From Pycnopodia helianthoides (taxonomy: Eukaryota > Echinodermata > Asteroidea > Forcipulatida > Asteriidae): a DNA stretch of 64,000 nt. Positions within the stretch are counted from its first letter, which is position 1. Every line of letters begins with the position of its first letter. The stretch spans positions 2,356,001-2,420,000 of the forward strand of contig CM063243.1 in the NCBI GenBank assembly GCA_032158295.1. Reading direction: 5' to 3'. The notes beneath the pieces were generated by a model. The model searched no databases. It had not been told where the DNA came from and worked only from the letters and a program-made list of their open reading frames with translations. Made by a program: the position numbers and the translations under genes. This document shows, piece by piece, positions 35,801 through 48,734 of this stretch.

Positions 35801-38800
35801 TTGCTGGTTTTGTTTACAAAAAATTGTGTAATGTAACTAGTAGAGAAGTAGAGAATACAATAGTTTTGGGAGATTAATTATAACCAGTTTTGAAATGTCT
35901 TTGGGACTTTTTAGGAGCTGCTGAAGTCATTTGACGAAGTAACGAAGGTGAGTTGTGAACTACAGTTTAACACCTAGCTTTACTGTGTAAGTAGATTTCA
36001 TGAAATTTCTGGCTCTGAGTGTTTGCATTTGGGTTCCTTAACATTGTATCCAACTGTGGCAGCATGTTCTAAAGGCTCAGTGTATGTGTAATATATTGTC
36101 AGGGCATCAGGTTGGCCTATTGACCCCTGGCCGAACACAACTCCGCACAATGCGCGTCTACCATTTTCTGCCATTTTTGGGGCGTCAATTCCTTTTTTAC
36201 ATGGTATAAAGATTGACTCTGAAGACCGATTGAGCTGAAAGTTTCAAAGGTTTGTTGATTCATGTACGTATATGTTGGGTAACAAGTGTGGATACTGGTC
36301 TTTGACAATTACCAATGTTGGCCAGGTGCTTTAAAAGGGTATTACCCCAACATCTGTCACTTTATTTTGGGCGCTCTAAGTACCTCACAATCATATTAAT
36401 GCCACACATTTTCAGTCGTTGGTTGTTTTGATTTCTCTGCAGAATGTTGAAACTGTTCAGTATTTTGTGGACTTTCATCAGAGTCTCGGCAACTATCTTG
36501 TAGATGTGGACGGCAATCGATTCCTGGATGCCTTCATGCACATCTCCTCCATTCCACTTGGTAAGATTTGAGCAAAATGTCTGTATAAGATGATAGAGAA
36601 AGACATACTTGTTCAATCTGATGCCCAGCTGGGCCTGCTAGTGCTCCTCATAGAGAGCCAGGCTTAATTTTAATGTTCCCATAATTTAACACACTATTTT
36701 CCTCTTGAACAGAAGTCCCCCCCCTTAAAATCCTCTAAAGAATTCCTGAGGTTCTAAGCACACGCTCAAGACGCAAAATAGAAGTGGGGGGTACCACCAT
36801 GCCCCATATTGAGCACCAAATGTATGAAAATATTAACTGTAGACTTTAGTTTCCATTTGTGGTGATATAGGCCTAAAGAGTTTTTAAGTTCAATAAAAAT
36901 TACTTGTAATTGAACGCTGTAATATTATTTGAAGGTGATTTGGGTTGGGGTGTTAATTATCTTCTAGACCAATGGAAATCCCAGGTCCATTAGTCTTGAA
37001 TGCTTTAAAGGTATAATACAGGAATGGTAGAGCTGACAAAATAGTCGCAGACAGTGTTCATGTTTTGTGTGATTCGCCATATACATGTACATGCAATAAC
37101 AAACCTTTGAAAATTCAGGCTTAATTAATCCGTTGTGTGAGTCAGGAGAAAATAGTGAAAAACCATGCACAATTTTCAGCATGTAAACACATTGTCCTTA
37201 ATTTGGTTTGTAGCAACCAAAATCAGCTGTTGCATTTTTTAGGTTTTCAGAAACAGTTTTTTGAATATAACTTCATTTCAGAGGGAAATATTTCACTGAA
37301 AAATGGTGCAAACATGATCTTCATAATCAATAAGCTGTCAGACTAAAACTAAACAATGATGTTTATTATCTTCTATAATAATTCTTCAAAGAAATATTTT
37401 TCTAATATCACTGTTGATTCTGTCTGATTTCAGGTTACAATCATCCAGCTATTCTTGATGTAGTCAAAAACCCTGCCAACTTGGTAAATATATTGAGAGT
37501 TAAATGTTGCAGATTTAGTAAATTGTTCACTATATTGATTTTAGCCTAATTATTGCCCATTGATGGCTGCAGATAAAGCTTCGAATGAAACATTTTGTAA
37601 TTTCAACTTGTATTCAGATTCATCAATTTTAAATGTTACTTAAAGGCACTGGACACTATTGGTAATTACTCAAAATAATTGTTAGCATAAAAACTTACTT
37701 GGTAACAAGCAATGGAGAGCTGTTGATAGTATAAACCATTTTGAGAAACGTCTCCCTCTGAAGTAACGTAGTTTTTGAGAAAGAAGTAATTTCTCGGTAA
37801 AATATTTGAATTGATTTCGAGACCTCACGCATGAGGTCTCGAAATCGAAATCAAGCATCTGAAAGCACACAACTTTGTGTGACAACATGGACAAGGGTGT
37901 TTTTTCTTCCATTATTATCTTGCAAACTTCGACAACCAATTGAGTTCAAATTTTCAAAGGTTTGTTATTTTGTGCATATGTTGAGATACACCAAGTGAGA
38001 AGACTGGTCTTTGACAATTACCAAAGGATGTCCAGTGTCTTTAAATGTGTTTGTGATGTTTAACAAGCGTCTCTGATGTGGACATTTTAAAATCAGAAAC
38101 GCGAAAAAAAATTACACAAAAATTGTGACCAAAACTAACTTTTTCAACTAGTCTTTTAAATGGAACATTCTAAATGGTTTTTAACTGTCTTTGTACTGTT
38201 CCGTTAGATCGTCAGAACAATCCAATGGAACATTCAAAATGCTAACGCGATGTTCCTTCGGGTAGGATTGTTCCCGTAGCAAGGCACAGTGACACGGTCC
38301 AGCAGCATGTTCTGTTGGTCCACTGGATTGCAAGGTTTCCTAACGGGAATGTTCCTTGGCGCCTAGAACATGCCCGAATTTTTGAGACTCTCCATTATGA
38401 ATACCCCATAGTGATGAACAAATTGTATGATTTATACTCGCAGAGTTTATTTGCCAACAGACCAGCGTTAGCTGTGAAACCATCCAAAGAATACCCGACG
38501 GTCTTTTCAATGCTCTTGTTTCGGTAAGAAAATTTTACAAATGTTTAGAACGCTAAGTGGCATCAGATGTACCAGGTCAATTTTGCGGTTGCAGAGTTGC
38601 GCTGCCAGAAACCTGAACTTGATAGCAGACAAGGGGGCTACAAGAAGAAAATATTGCCAGTTCTTGTTCTGGTTTGTATGTCCAAAAGAATCAAACAAAA
38701 CATTAAGTTTGAATTTGATGGGTTGGGGTTAATGGAACAGTTGAGTGTTTCTTCAATTTTGAGTTCTTGGAGCCAAAATAAGACTCAAGCAAACTTATTT

Positions 38801-41800
38801 ATAAACCAAATGAAGGTCAACTTCCTTCAACTAATTTATGTCAAAATGAAAGACATGTATTTTTGTGTTGTTCAATTTTAGATCTCAGGAACATAATGTA
38901 GAAATAAGAGAATTGTTCATTATTATCTTGTTTACAGGTTGCCCCGAAAGGTTTAAAACATGTACAAACAATGATGTGCGGAGCATGCTCAGTAGAACAT
39001 GCTCTCAAGCAAACATACATGTGGTATAGGGTGAGTACCATGTTGGTCATGACATTTTGTATGTGTATTTTTTTTGTTTGTAAGCAGTTCCCAACCAGAG
39101 TAGATTTTGAAACTCTGTGAGACAGAAATACAACCTAGCTGATTGTATAATCTAGTTTGCATGTAAAAAATAAGTAGAATAATAAAACGCAGTTCTTGTA
39201 TAGTGCTTTTCACACCTGAAGTGTGTCCAAAAGCTCTCATTATTTTTTTCTACAGGTAGGCATAGCTACGTTTGGAACTATATTAAGACACATTTTACTT
39301 GTATATTTATACATGTAGCGCCTTGTAACAGTTTAGTTTACAAGGTGCTGTGGCACAAACTGTGTGCAGCCAACCATGCCAGAAACACTGGGGCAAACCC
39401 TTCTGTTAAAGATTAATGTACTGGGTTCTTTCACTCGGTAAATTACACAGGACTACGGCTGTACGTCCCATCCCAAGTCCCGTCCATTAAGTTTAAGTTA
39501 CAAGCCCTATGATCTTTTGGATTTTCCCCCCAAACTGGAGCACTGTAAAGCTTCAAGTGTTCTCATTCATTTCTTTTTCACAGACCAAAGAAAGAGGAGG
39601 CCCACCTACACAAGAGGATCTTGAAACTTGTCTTCTAAACAAGGTTCGATAACCTTAATACCCAAAATTAACAATGTTGTTTTTTTATCCAGTTGAGTTA
39701 AACTTGTTCAAACAAAGGGTGTTTTGTTTTCGACCACCATGTTCATCGGAAAGCAAACATTGGCTTTTCCAACCAGAGGAACGGTACATTATGAAAACCC
39801 TTTAGAAAAACAGCTATAAAGCTAAACTAATGCAAGTTTTTGTTTGCCACACAGCAACCTGGAAATCCTCCATACAGTGTGCTGTCATTTCAAGGGTCTT
39901 TCCATGGCAGAACAGTCGGTAAGAGCAAAACCTTGTCTTGAACTCCTTAAAGAGGGGCTTTAAGTTCAAATTCAGTTTTGGGATGCACTCATTTTCCAAA
40001 AGAATAGAATCATTGTGAAAGAGGAAAACAAATAACAAGTCCCTAACCACACATTAAAAAGGTGCGAATTACCCTTGATACCCTTCCAGTGCAAAAATTG
40101 TACGGATTAAGTTTAGTACATCCGTCAACAAACATATATGTATGCACATGCCTGAGAGATATCCAGGACTGATGCTTTGTTTGCGAAAGGTCAAGGGCAC
40201 CAAGGCGTTTTCTCCTCGGTAAAGGGCACCTCTATGAGGAAATTGTAAATTTCTATTAGAACATATTTCAAGGGGCACCGAGGCAATGACCAGGGGCAAC
40301 GGTTTTCTCCTTGGTAAAGGGCACCTTTATGAGGAAATTGTAAATGTCCGTATTTAAACACGGTTCAAGGGGGACCAAGGCAATGACAAGGGGTAATGGA
40401 GGCAATTGCCTCTGTTGCCTCTGTAAAGCATCCGGCTGGAATATCTTTTTCTCGTGTTCTTCTCAACTTTGAGTAATTTCTTTATCTTGTTTCCTACCCC
40501 AATGCACAGCCACACTGTCTCTATCGCACTCTAAGATCGCCCACAGGATCGATATACCCACGTTGGATTGGCCCATTGCCCCCTTCCCAAGGCTTCAGTA
40601 TCCCCTGGATCAATACCAACAGGAAAACCGTGCTGAGGAAGACAGGTGTCTAGCCGAGGTAATCTTGACAGTAGCCTCCCTTCCAGGCGCTAAATGATTT
40701 GTAACTGTTTAATTTTGCAGCCTGAGAACTGGGAATATCCGACAATCATTGTAAATCAAGACTAATTCTATTCTCCCCTCTGAAGAACAGCTGGTACTTT
40801 CCCTTATTGATGTCAAGAAAAAGATGATCAACAATTTTTTGGGGAAGAGCATGTTCATTCCCAAAAAAAATTGAATCTTTGCCTGGTGGGAATAAAATCT
40901 AGTGAGGTTTGTGCAAACACCATGTACATAAAACTCCCTCTGTGAGTTGTGGTGGTTCTCTTTGTTCATCCCAAAGTTTTTTAATTTTAATAATCACGAA
41001 AATAGATGTATTGCCAATTGCCTTACAGGTGGCCATGATGGGCTTCTTCTGAGGTTAAAGAAGGGCACGTCCATTGCACCAGTTTCTTCTCCACTGATTG
41101 AGACTTATTACCTGTTTTTCTTGCAGGTGTATTCTCAGGTTGAGAGGATGAAAGAGAGAAAGGAACCAGTTGTCAGTGTCATCATTGAGGCTATACAAGG
41201 TGAGGGTGGGGACAACCATGCCACGCCCTACTTCTTCAAAAAACTCCAGAGCATATGCAAAGAGGTATGGACAAGGAATCAAGAGGTTAAAGCAAACCAT
41301 GGCACAATTTCAAAGAGCTGCTTAAGCACAAACAGTAGCTGAGCACAACTCACTTTTATGCTTACCAGAATAACCAGCTAAACTACCATTTCATATGTAC
41401 CATCTGTGACTGTGTCCATTGTTATTTTAAAGATGTTAAATTTGCATTGGTCATAAAGAAAAATATTTGTGTTTTACCCATACAACGATGTGTGTTAAGC
41501 ACTGTATACTCGGTGCTTTCTAGAGTCCTGTGAAAAAAATCAAAGGCTGATTACTTGGTGGATCGAACCAAGACCTTTGCCATTCTAAATGTAGAGTATT
41601 TAATGCTTAGTATGCTATGATAAATTTGTGTAGTGAGTACTTTCTGTAACATATAGTTGCGAATTTTTAAAGAGATTTGAAGAGGCTTGCATAAGGCGTT
41701 ATAAAAATGCTTTGTTTTTATATTAGTATATATTATATGTCTCCCACTTACCCCCCCCCCAAGCTTGCCTGTTGTGAGGCAGTTTGAATCATATACTTGT

Positions 41801-44800
41801 GTTTTAGCAGCGGATGCTGCGACGATTAAATTTGAGACAGTATTGTGTTCAGTTGAACTAAGCCCTTGGCATTAATTTAAGCAGCTTGCATCCGGGGCTG
41901 TATGCTCCCCAGGGAGTTAAGACAGTTGAATGAATGGTCTTAGTATGCCTGATGAACAGGGATAATAATGTTGTAGCCTTGATTTAGCTATATAAATGCA
42001 TTATTATCAATTATTAATATTAGATGTCTTGCCACTAATCCACCGAACTTGGTAGCAAGGCAGTTTGAATCCTGTGTTTTAGCACTGGGTACCGGAATGA
42101 TCATAAATAGATGTTAAATTTGCATCAGGGATAAAGAATACTATTTGTGTCAATTGCAGTATTATCATCTTCTTAGGTTGGTGCATCATTCATTGTGGAT
42201 GAGATACAGACAGGCTGCCTGGCCACAGGGACATTCTGGGCGCATGAGGCCTGGGACCTTCCCGAAGCACCAGATTTTGTCTGCTTCAGTAAGAAGATGT
42301 TGACAGGAGGCTACTACTTCAAGGAGGAGTTTGCTCCTCATGGGGTAAGGAAGTGGCCGGATACCGCCCTCCATAATTATTAAGCTGATCATGTATAGCA
42401 ATACATGCAAATACTTGCTTTTTCTCTCAAATAACCACAGTGCTTATGTATTTAAACAAAAATTGTTTGTATTTCCATTTTTTTGTGGTTTTGGTGCTTT
42501 TTATAATTGTAATTTGATGTTTTTCCACTGTACATTCTTGCATATTTTTCTCAAAGCCATGTGACTATATATTTAATGCCCTTAACATTTGTCTGTTTCT
42601 TAAATAAGCCATTTGCGAGTTAAATTTGAATAATGTCCGGTACATTGACTTGCTTAGTCACAAGTTACTGCTTAAATTTTAATTCCTCAGACTATAGAGA
42701 CAGTTGCTATGTCAAATGGTTTGGGGCAAGCTTTTGTATTGCAACCTCCAGATGAGCAAACCATGGTACACATTTTGTCAGAATTGTGTATGGGAGTTAG
42801 CAGTCTCTAAAGTCACTACGCAAAAGCTTGCCCCTGAATCATGTGACATAGCAACTGTCTTTATACTCCATTTGAGTATGTTTAGTTTCCTTCGCATTTG
42901 AAATTTGTATTGAGGACAATCCAGGCTTTACGTTATTTGACAAACTTGTTAACTAATGGAGTTTTTTAATCTTGCATTAAAAGGCTGGCAGAGTGTTTAA
43001 TACATGGATGGGAGACCCACCAAAGGTCATGATGCTAGAGGCAGTTATTAATCAGATCAAGAAAGATAATCTTCAGGAAGTTGTCAGGGCGTCAGGGAAG
43101 GCCCTACTGTCTGGCCTGGAAGATCTACAGGTAATTCTAGGGTCCAAGCGCAGGTTTCGTCTGCTAACCATCGCATTCAAACACAAACCCTACCCCAACC
43201 CTAACCTTAACTGTCAAAGACTCTTTCTTCATCGTGTAATATGTTTCAATGTATTTCCTTTCTTTGATTGGATGGTCTTGTGAGGAGCTGGCCTCCTTCC
43301 TAAAAATTATAATGTTTTTACCTCTTTATCACAAATTCTTCTCTGCCAAAATAAAGGATTCAGAATGACTAGGGCCAGTAGGCCCAAACAACAAGTGCTT
43401 ATCACAGGGTTAGCATAGCAATCTCAATCCAAGCCCAAAAACAATTTGGTGCAGAGTGACGAAGATGATACTGGAGGATTGAGGTCACCTATAGGCAAGT
43501 GGGTCTAGGAAGTAAGAGTTTGAAATATACATTTTTACATCGTCATTTCAACAAATGCTCTTTGGGCTAAGACTTCTGTTTGTTTTAATAAATAATAAAT
43601 CAATAATAATATATCCCTCTCCCCCAGGCTAAATATCCGGACCTTCTCTCAAGAACACGTGGTGTGGGAACATTCTGTGCATTCGATTGTAAGGATCCAG
43701 ACACCAGCATGAAGCTTGCACTCAGAACCAGAGACTCAGGTACTCATTTCTCAATTTTTTCATGAATACAAGCATTTTTCCCAAACAAACTGCTGAAAAC
43801 GTATGGAGAAAAGATCAAAAGAAGCAGGGAAAGATTGAGAATATAAATGTTCAAAGATTTGCACATAACTTACGATATAAAGATTGTCATGGTGGAAAAC
43901 TTCCCTTTTGCTGTGTGTGCATTTAATGCTGGGTTTTTGAAAAATGAGTAAAACAATTAGTTTTGATCTCGGAAGTCCAACACCTGATGTTTGAAAAGTT
44001 TGAAAACATTGAAAACATATAAGGTTTTTTCCCCACTATTTTTCTTGTGACTCTGTTGAACGATTGAGCTTATGCTTTCACAGATTTGTTATTTCTTGTA
44101 CACCTATGTTGGCTCACAAAGTGCGGATACTAGTCTTTGACAGTTGTCGCTGTTTTCAAGTGTGCTTTATAAGATGAATACAGATATGTTTGAGTTTACC
44201 TTTGAAATGACGAGCACATAGTTGCAAGTATACAAATATTGAGAGGTAAAAATTCATGAAATAGGTTCAAAATGTCATTTTATTTGGAATTAAAATAGTG
44301 GACATTTCTTTTGATCGTTGATAAAAAATACGCTAACGGAAATTTATCTTTTAGATTGATTGCTTTAATAAAAACAGTAAAGTGCTTTCTTCCCATTAAT
44401 GTTTGAAACTTTGATTTTTCTGTGCATTTTCTTATGATTGTTATTGATCTTTTGACTAAAATCCTGTAATTTTATTGTTGATGTTATTTAATTGCTTAGT
44501 CTGCATATTAATATTTTTGTGTGTACTTTCTGTAATATATAGTTGCTGATTTATGTATTTTTTGAAGCACTTTGAGGCTTTGAATAAGGTGCTATATAAT
44601 TGCTGTATTATTATAATTTGCATTGGTTCTAATTATGAAATGCACCCATGTTTCTCTTGTGATTGTATGTAATAACACTAACAGTTATTCAAAATCTGTC
44701 ATTACGAGTTATTTCCTAAGATGTTTAATATTTTCCTGATTCCTTTGATTGACAAAACTTCTATGTCATACTGTTGAGGAAAGTGCTGATTGAATTCATT

Positions 44801-45351
44801 TTTATGAAATGGATTTATTTTACACATAACACTGGAATCGTTTACTGTAGATTTGTTACAAGGAGCTTTTGAGCAGAGTATATCCTCAGCACTAGAGAAG
44901 TAGATTTAAGGGCATGATTTAGGCCTATTTGATAATTTTGTTTTTTTTGGGGGGGGTATTGACTTATTTCACAACGCACAGCACTGACACACATGTAACC
45001 TGTCCGTCATTGGTTTAAAATGTGCGCACAGAAATTGACTCCCCAAATGATAGACGTGCATTGTGCGGAGGTGTATTTCGCATCCTGCAAGGGGTCTAAT
45101 GTATAACAAAATAACTGTAGGAAACTGTACTTTTACCACAAAATGCAAAATTTTCCCACTTTTGGGCTTTAGCACAATTAGCAGCTGGACTAAGATTCAC
45201 ACAACTTGTTTTTTTCCTTATGTTTTCATCAGGTGTTCAAATTGGTACATGTGGAACACAAACTGTGAGATTTCGGCCAGCTCTAATCTTCCAGCCAAAG
45301 CATGTTGACATTGTGCTTGACCACTTGGATACTGCACTAGCCGAGTTGTAA
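32891..45351 (+). CDS. ABAT: 4-aminobutyrate aminotransferase, mitochondrial, 15 coding exons
   Basis: PLP enzyme converting GABA and 2-oxoglutarate to succinic semialdehyde and glutamate in the matrix. Exons: 32891-32990, 34385-34509, 35915-35947, 36443-36560, 37434-37483, 38444-38523, 38938-39030, 39584-39643, 39855-39918, 40510-40658, 41127-41264, 42177-42344, 42984-43130, 43628-43739, 45233-45351. About 518 aa if exon 6 is in frame (human 500). The start has an arginine-rich mitochondrial presequence. Landmarks: [17 protein letters not shown] (C183 and C186 correspond to the Fe-S cluster cysteines of mammalian ABAT), [29 protein letters not shown] (Asp345 for the PLP ring nitrogen), FSKKMLTGG (PLP Schiff-base lysine, about 377), FNTWMGDP and the IRFRP-like VRFRPALIF near the end. 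Phases match everywhere except exon 6, which is one base short: it enters as [11 protein letters not shown] and must leave one frame over to meet VAPKG. The gap maps to the CCC at 38494-38496. Confidence 0.95.
34618..34812 (+). repeat. tRNA-derived SINE (family T2)
   Basis: A box TTGGCGTAGTGGTATG and B box CGGTTTGAATCACG, followed by GATTGGGTTTTCAGTTCC as in the 15370 copy. In ABAT intron 2. Confidence 0.65.
34910..35311. mobile_element. TTAA-flanked MITE, family M3
   Basis: About 400 bp with TTAA at each edge and ends GCACTGGACACTATTGGTAA and GGTGTCCAGTGTC. An internal palindrome GAGACCTCACGCGTGAGGTC lies at 35090-35109. Near-identical to 37640-38044. Decayed 3' parts are at about 36190-36335 and 43890-44170. 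In ABAT intron 2. Confidence 0.85.
35330..35695 (+). repeat. tRNA-Leu-like SINE (family L1), long copy
   Basis: Head GTCGTGGCCGAGCAGTCTG, B box GGGTTCGAATCCT, TTGAGCAAGGCACCTAACC, a body to GTGGCCGTCCGGCC and an A-rich tail. It follows the M3 element almost directly. In ABAT intron 2. Confidence 0.75.
37640..38044. mobile_element. TTAA-flanked MITE, family M3 (second copy)
   Basis: Ends GGCACTGGACACTATTGG and GGATGTCCAGTGTC, with TTAA flanks at 37640 and 38041. Differs from the 34910 copy at only scattered positions; the internal palindrome here reads ACCTCACGCATGAGGT. In ABAT intron 5. Confidence 0.85.
38045..38443. other. ABAT intron 5 remainder
   Basis: Non-coding stretch with GGAACATTC words repeated at 38162, 38229 and 38347. 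A frame from 38315 runs into exon 6 but is not supported as coding, because the neighbouring exon ends at 37483 in phase with exon 6. Confidence 0.4.
39185..39490 (-). repeat. SINE body (family L2)
   Basis: Shares TATAGTGCTTTTCACACC, TAGCGCCTTGTAACAG, CAGAAACACTGGGGCAAACC and GTACGTCCCATCCCAA with 11797-12190. The tRNA-like head is not present at the right edge. ABAT intron. Confidence 0.6.
40160..40445 (-). repeat. Family G1 repeat, internally duplicated
   Basis: The block CTCCTCGGTAAAGGGCACCT with TATGAGGAAATTGTAAAT occurs at about 40210 and again at about 40305, each followed by a CAAGGGGNACCNAGGCAATGA block. The right end reads TTGCCTCTGTTGCCTCTG. ABAT intron. Confidence 0.6.
41820..42015 (+). 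repeat. 3' part of L1 SINE
   Basis: Matches the last half of the 52945-53260 SINE: TATGCTCCCCAGGGAGTTA, then TGCCTGATGAACAGGGATAA and a TTGATTTAGCTATATAA end. The head is lost. ABAT intron. Confidence 0.65.
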
Positions 45352-46689
45352 ACGATAAACGCATCAGATCATTTTACCATGCAAGCTCCGAGTGTTCAGC
45401 ATTGCCGGACAGCTCTTCCCAATTTGATAATCCGATAAATTTACATAGCCGGATACACTTTTTGGGCTGTGGTATTTTTAAGAAGTTTTTGATGCACTGC
45501 GTTGGTGCTATTCCAGCCAAACCGAAACCAAGATTTGGCCTAGGACTAGCCTTAAATCAAGGCACACCTGCCAGCCGGAATGGCTTAGTCACATTTTTCT
45601 CTACTTTAATTTGTTACATGCCTCCAAACTCTAGCACACCCCCGACCCTCACAGGCGTGGATCCACACACTGTATGTACTGTTCACATAAAAGTACGTTG
45701 TGCATAAATATTTAAAGTACTGCATTACTATAGAGTACGACCACATACATGTACAAGGTTGCAAAGACAACCTTGTATCCATGACTAAGTTACTGATCTT
45801 GCTGTACCCAGTATGTTTCCTCGGCCTGGGGTAGAGGGCGGCGCACCACGTGTGTGTGTGCTGAGAATCTCGGCCGCCGGGCGCCATGCGAAATCAGCCT
45901 TGAAACAAGGCTAGTCTAGGATATGACAACCTGGTTATGAGGTCTCATCTCAGGAAAGTTGTCTTAGCTCTGTAATTCATGTAGTAGTTCTTGTGAGAAG
46001 CTACTAATGTTACCCCATTAACATTCTAGACCCTTCCCATCTAAATGTAGTACTCTGTATCTGTGTTCAGTACAATGGCTGAGTCTATCAATTGACCTTG
46101 CTTTGGCACGATTAAAAAATATTAAATATTATAAAGTGACAATTAACTTAGCCTTTAGACATTTTACAGTGCTGCAACTTTTTTTTATTCCCAAAATATT
46201 TTATGATTGTTCAATATTTTGAAACAGTATTATCTAATCTGGCAACATACGTTCACAGAAAAATATATAAATTTTTTATTTGTTTGACAAAATATTGGGC
46301 AATGCAAAGTAACATGTTTACTGTCGAGTATTAAAATTTTATGCATATCCTGAATACCTCATAAATTCACATTGACAACCTTTTAATATTAAATTAAATT
46401 TGCTGTATTGACGTCACATTGGGATGCTCAGCCCATGGCCTGCCATTTTGGGAGTCAAAATTGTATTTAAAGATTCGGTGAGAAAGTTTACAAGCGTGCA
46501 TACATCACCTAAAATGTACACTTACACAGAAGCACACAGGCCTGACAGGGAAACTGACTCTCAAAATGGCTCAACCGAAATTTTTAGTGTGATGATGTTG
46601 CCAGGTGAATTGGGTCAATACATAAGCTTGCATTTTTTCTCTTTTAACCCGTAGTTACCCCTAATCCTGCCGAATACAACATAATTCGC
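45352..46689. other. ABAT 3' UTR and intergenic DNA
   Basis: Non-coding sequence after the ABAT stop; no clear AATAAA was found close by. Several short open frames have no recognisable product. Confidence 0.4.
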
Positions 46690-46995
46690 CAAATGGTCAA
46701 ACTTGTTGTATTTTGTTGCATTTAGCAGTCAACTCTAATCCCATACTCTGTTGCACTGTGCTACATTCAGCAGGGTTCTACATGGCCTTCAAATGTCCAT
46801 GTGCAATCCCAGTCCCCAGCAAAGCTCAAATGCATATTGGTGCATTGAGCAGGGTGAATGCCCAGCGCCAAGGCTGGCATAAACCAGTTCACTTGACAAT
46901 GCAACAGAATCCTCTATGGGCATTTTGGTGCAGTTAGCAGGGTATTTCATTTCCACTGTGTTGCATTTTGATGTATTCAACAGGGTGCCTAGAAA
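46690..46995. repeat. Reverse-orientation relatives of the TGCAGCAAAA minisatellite
   Basis: Degenerate repeated TTGTATTTTGTTGCATTTAG, GTTGCACTGTGCTACATTC and CAGCAGGG words, reverse-complement relatives of 7497-7960. The flanking block GCCCAGCGCCAAGGCTGGC matches, inverted, GCCTTGGCACTGGGC at 7999. Confidence 0.6.
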
Positions 46996-47570
46996 ACACC
47001 CAATGGTGGAAGGGTTATTGTTACTTTTGTTTAATTTTCATCAACAAATTTACCTTTATTGATGTAATAATTGCATTGGGATAGAGATTTTTTCTTTACA
47101 AGGTAGGTTTTTATTTGTTTTACAAATTTAATTCAATTAAAAAAAAATTGTATTTTTAAATTATTTGAAACTGCTGTCATGATTGTAGCCCAAAGACGAC
47201 ATATCAAAATTGCATTTGTTTTGGCTGCCACAAAAACTGTAAAAAAGAGTTTTAAAGACATTGTGTAAACACAGTTGATGCATTTAAAACAAATCATAAA
47301 CCGCATGATATTAAACAGTATTAAAATAAGAAAATTGTCTAAGTTTTTAATATCAAACTTGATGGTGCTTTTATCAGTTTTCCATAAATGTTGTAGTTTT
47401 TTTCAATATCCACCAATCTTAGGGTTGAGACTGGAGAGACGTAATCAAGTCAAGACTGATAACAAATAGTGCCAATGGTCGGCCATTTTGAGTGGTCAGT
47501 CATTGTGAATGGCGTTTGTTTAAAGTCATTAATTTATAGTCTTACAAGATTCAAACTGGCCTCTTACCAC
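46996..47570. other. Intergenic, no gene seen
   Basis: AT-rich DNA with no supported ORF or recognisable element. Confidence 0.4.
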
Positions 47571-47574
47571 CAGA

Positions 47575-47690
47575 AATGCTTGGTGGTTTAGTGGTTTAGA
47601 CGCCTGCATGTGGCGGACAAGGGTTCACATCCACCTGAGTAAGGCCTGTGGATTTTTTACCCACTGGACTGTTGGAGAGCACCTAGTATA
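47575..47690 (+). repeat. tRNA-like SINE remnant
   Basis: TGGTGGTTTAGTGGTTTAG resembles an A box and GGGTTCACATCC a B box, about 45 bases apart. It is immediately followed by the minisatellite array. Confidence 0.45.
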
Positions 47691-47694
47691 CATT

Positions 47695-48480
47695 CAAATC
47701 ACAGTGGATGATATTGAATAGTCAGACAGTAGGAAGGTTAACTGTGTACTGTGTACTGTGTACATGTAGATACACGTTCAGTACATGGTATCGTATTGTA
47801 GGCTGGCATAGTTTGTGTATCATTCAAAACTACAGTGAATAATAGTGAACAGTAGGAGGGTTGACTGTGTATTGCCTGGATGCATGTCCCACCATGTTGC
47901 AGGCTGGCATAGTTTATCTATCGTTTATAACCACAGTGGATGATCTTGATTGGGCAGACAGTAGGAGGGTTAGCTGTGTACTGTGTGGATGCATTCAGCA
48001 TCAAGGCTGACATATCATTCAGAACCACAGTGGATGATATTGAACAGTCAGAGAGTAGGAGGGTTGACTGTGTACTAAGTAGATGCATTCACCACACAAT
48101 ATCATATTGCAGGCTGGCATACTTAATCTATCATTTGGAACCACATTGGATGATATTAAAGAGTCAGAGAGTAGGAGGGTTGACTGTGTACTAAGTAGAT
48201 GCATTCACCACATAATATCGTATTGCAGGCTGGCATAGTTAATCTATCATTCGTAACCACAGTGGATAATATTAAAAGAGTCAGAGAGTAGGAGGGTTGA
48301 CTGTACTGTGTTGATGTACTCAACAAATGTATCATATTGTAGGCAAGTATAGTTCATCTATCGTTCAGAACCACAGTGGATGATGTTGAATTGTCATAGA
48401 GTAGGAGCGTTAATACCTGTGTTAAGGTTACAAGCCGGTGTATCAAGTTGTAGTCTGCATTTCCTCATCACATTTTGTAA
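47695..48480. repeat. Tandem array, period about 115-120 bp, about seven copies
   Basis: Each unit contains ACCACAGTGGATGATATTGA, GAGAGTAGGAGGGTTGACTG, TGTACTGTGTAGATGCATTC, a CACCACATAATATC variant and TTGCAGGCTGGCATAGTT. Unit starts are near 47700, 47830, 47930, 48026, 48142, 48257 and 48371. Related short arrays are at 51690-52035 and 10680-10810, so the unit is dispersed. Confidence 0.85.
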
Positions 48481-48734
48481 GTTGAAGCAATGTTCTCAAT
48501 CTTCCTGAGTGAAACTAAGAAAGCAGTGTGTCCAAATTGGTTGTTGTGAGGCCGTGCAATATACTTTGGTACATCATCTTCAATGTATTGAGTTTTCTGT
48601 CTTGGTGGAGGATTGTTACCTTCATCTTCACCATCTTAAAAAGAAACAAATTGAATTCTCTCAGTTAGACAGGTTAGAGGTTTACATAATCACTGAAAAT
48701 ATGATCTTGGAACAGAAGATTAATAACACTAGTT

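Noticed and set aside
38315..38527. An extra ABAT exon covering 38315-38443
   Set aside because: The preceding exon (ending 37483, phase 0) joins exon 6 at 38444 directly, as family sequence demands, and the acceptor at 38441-38443 is good.
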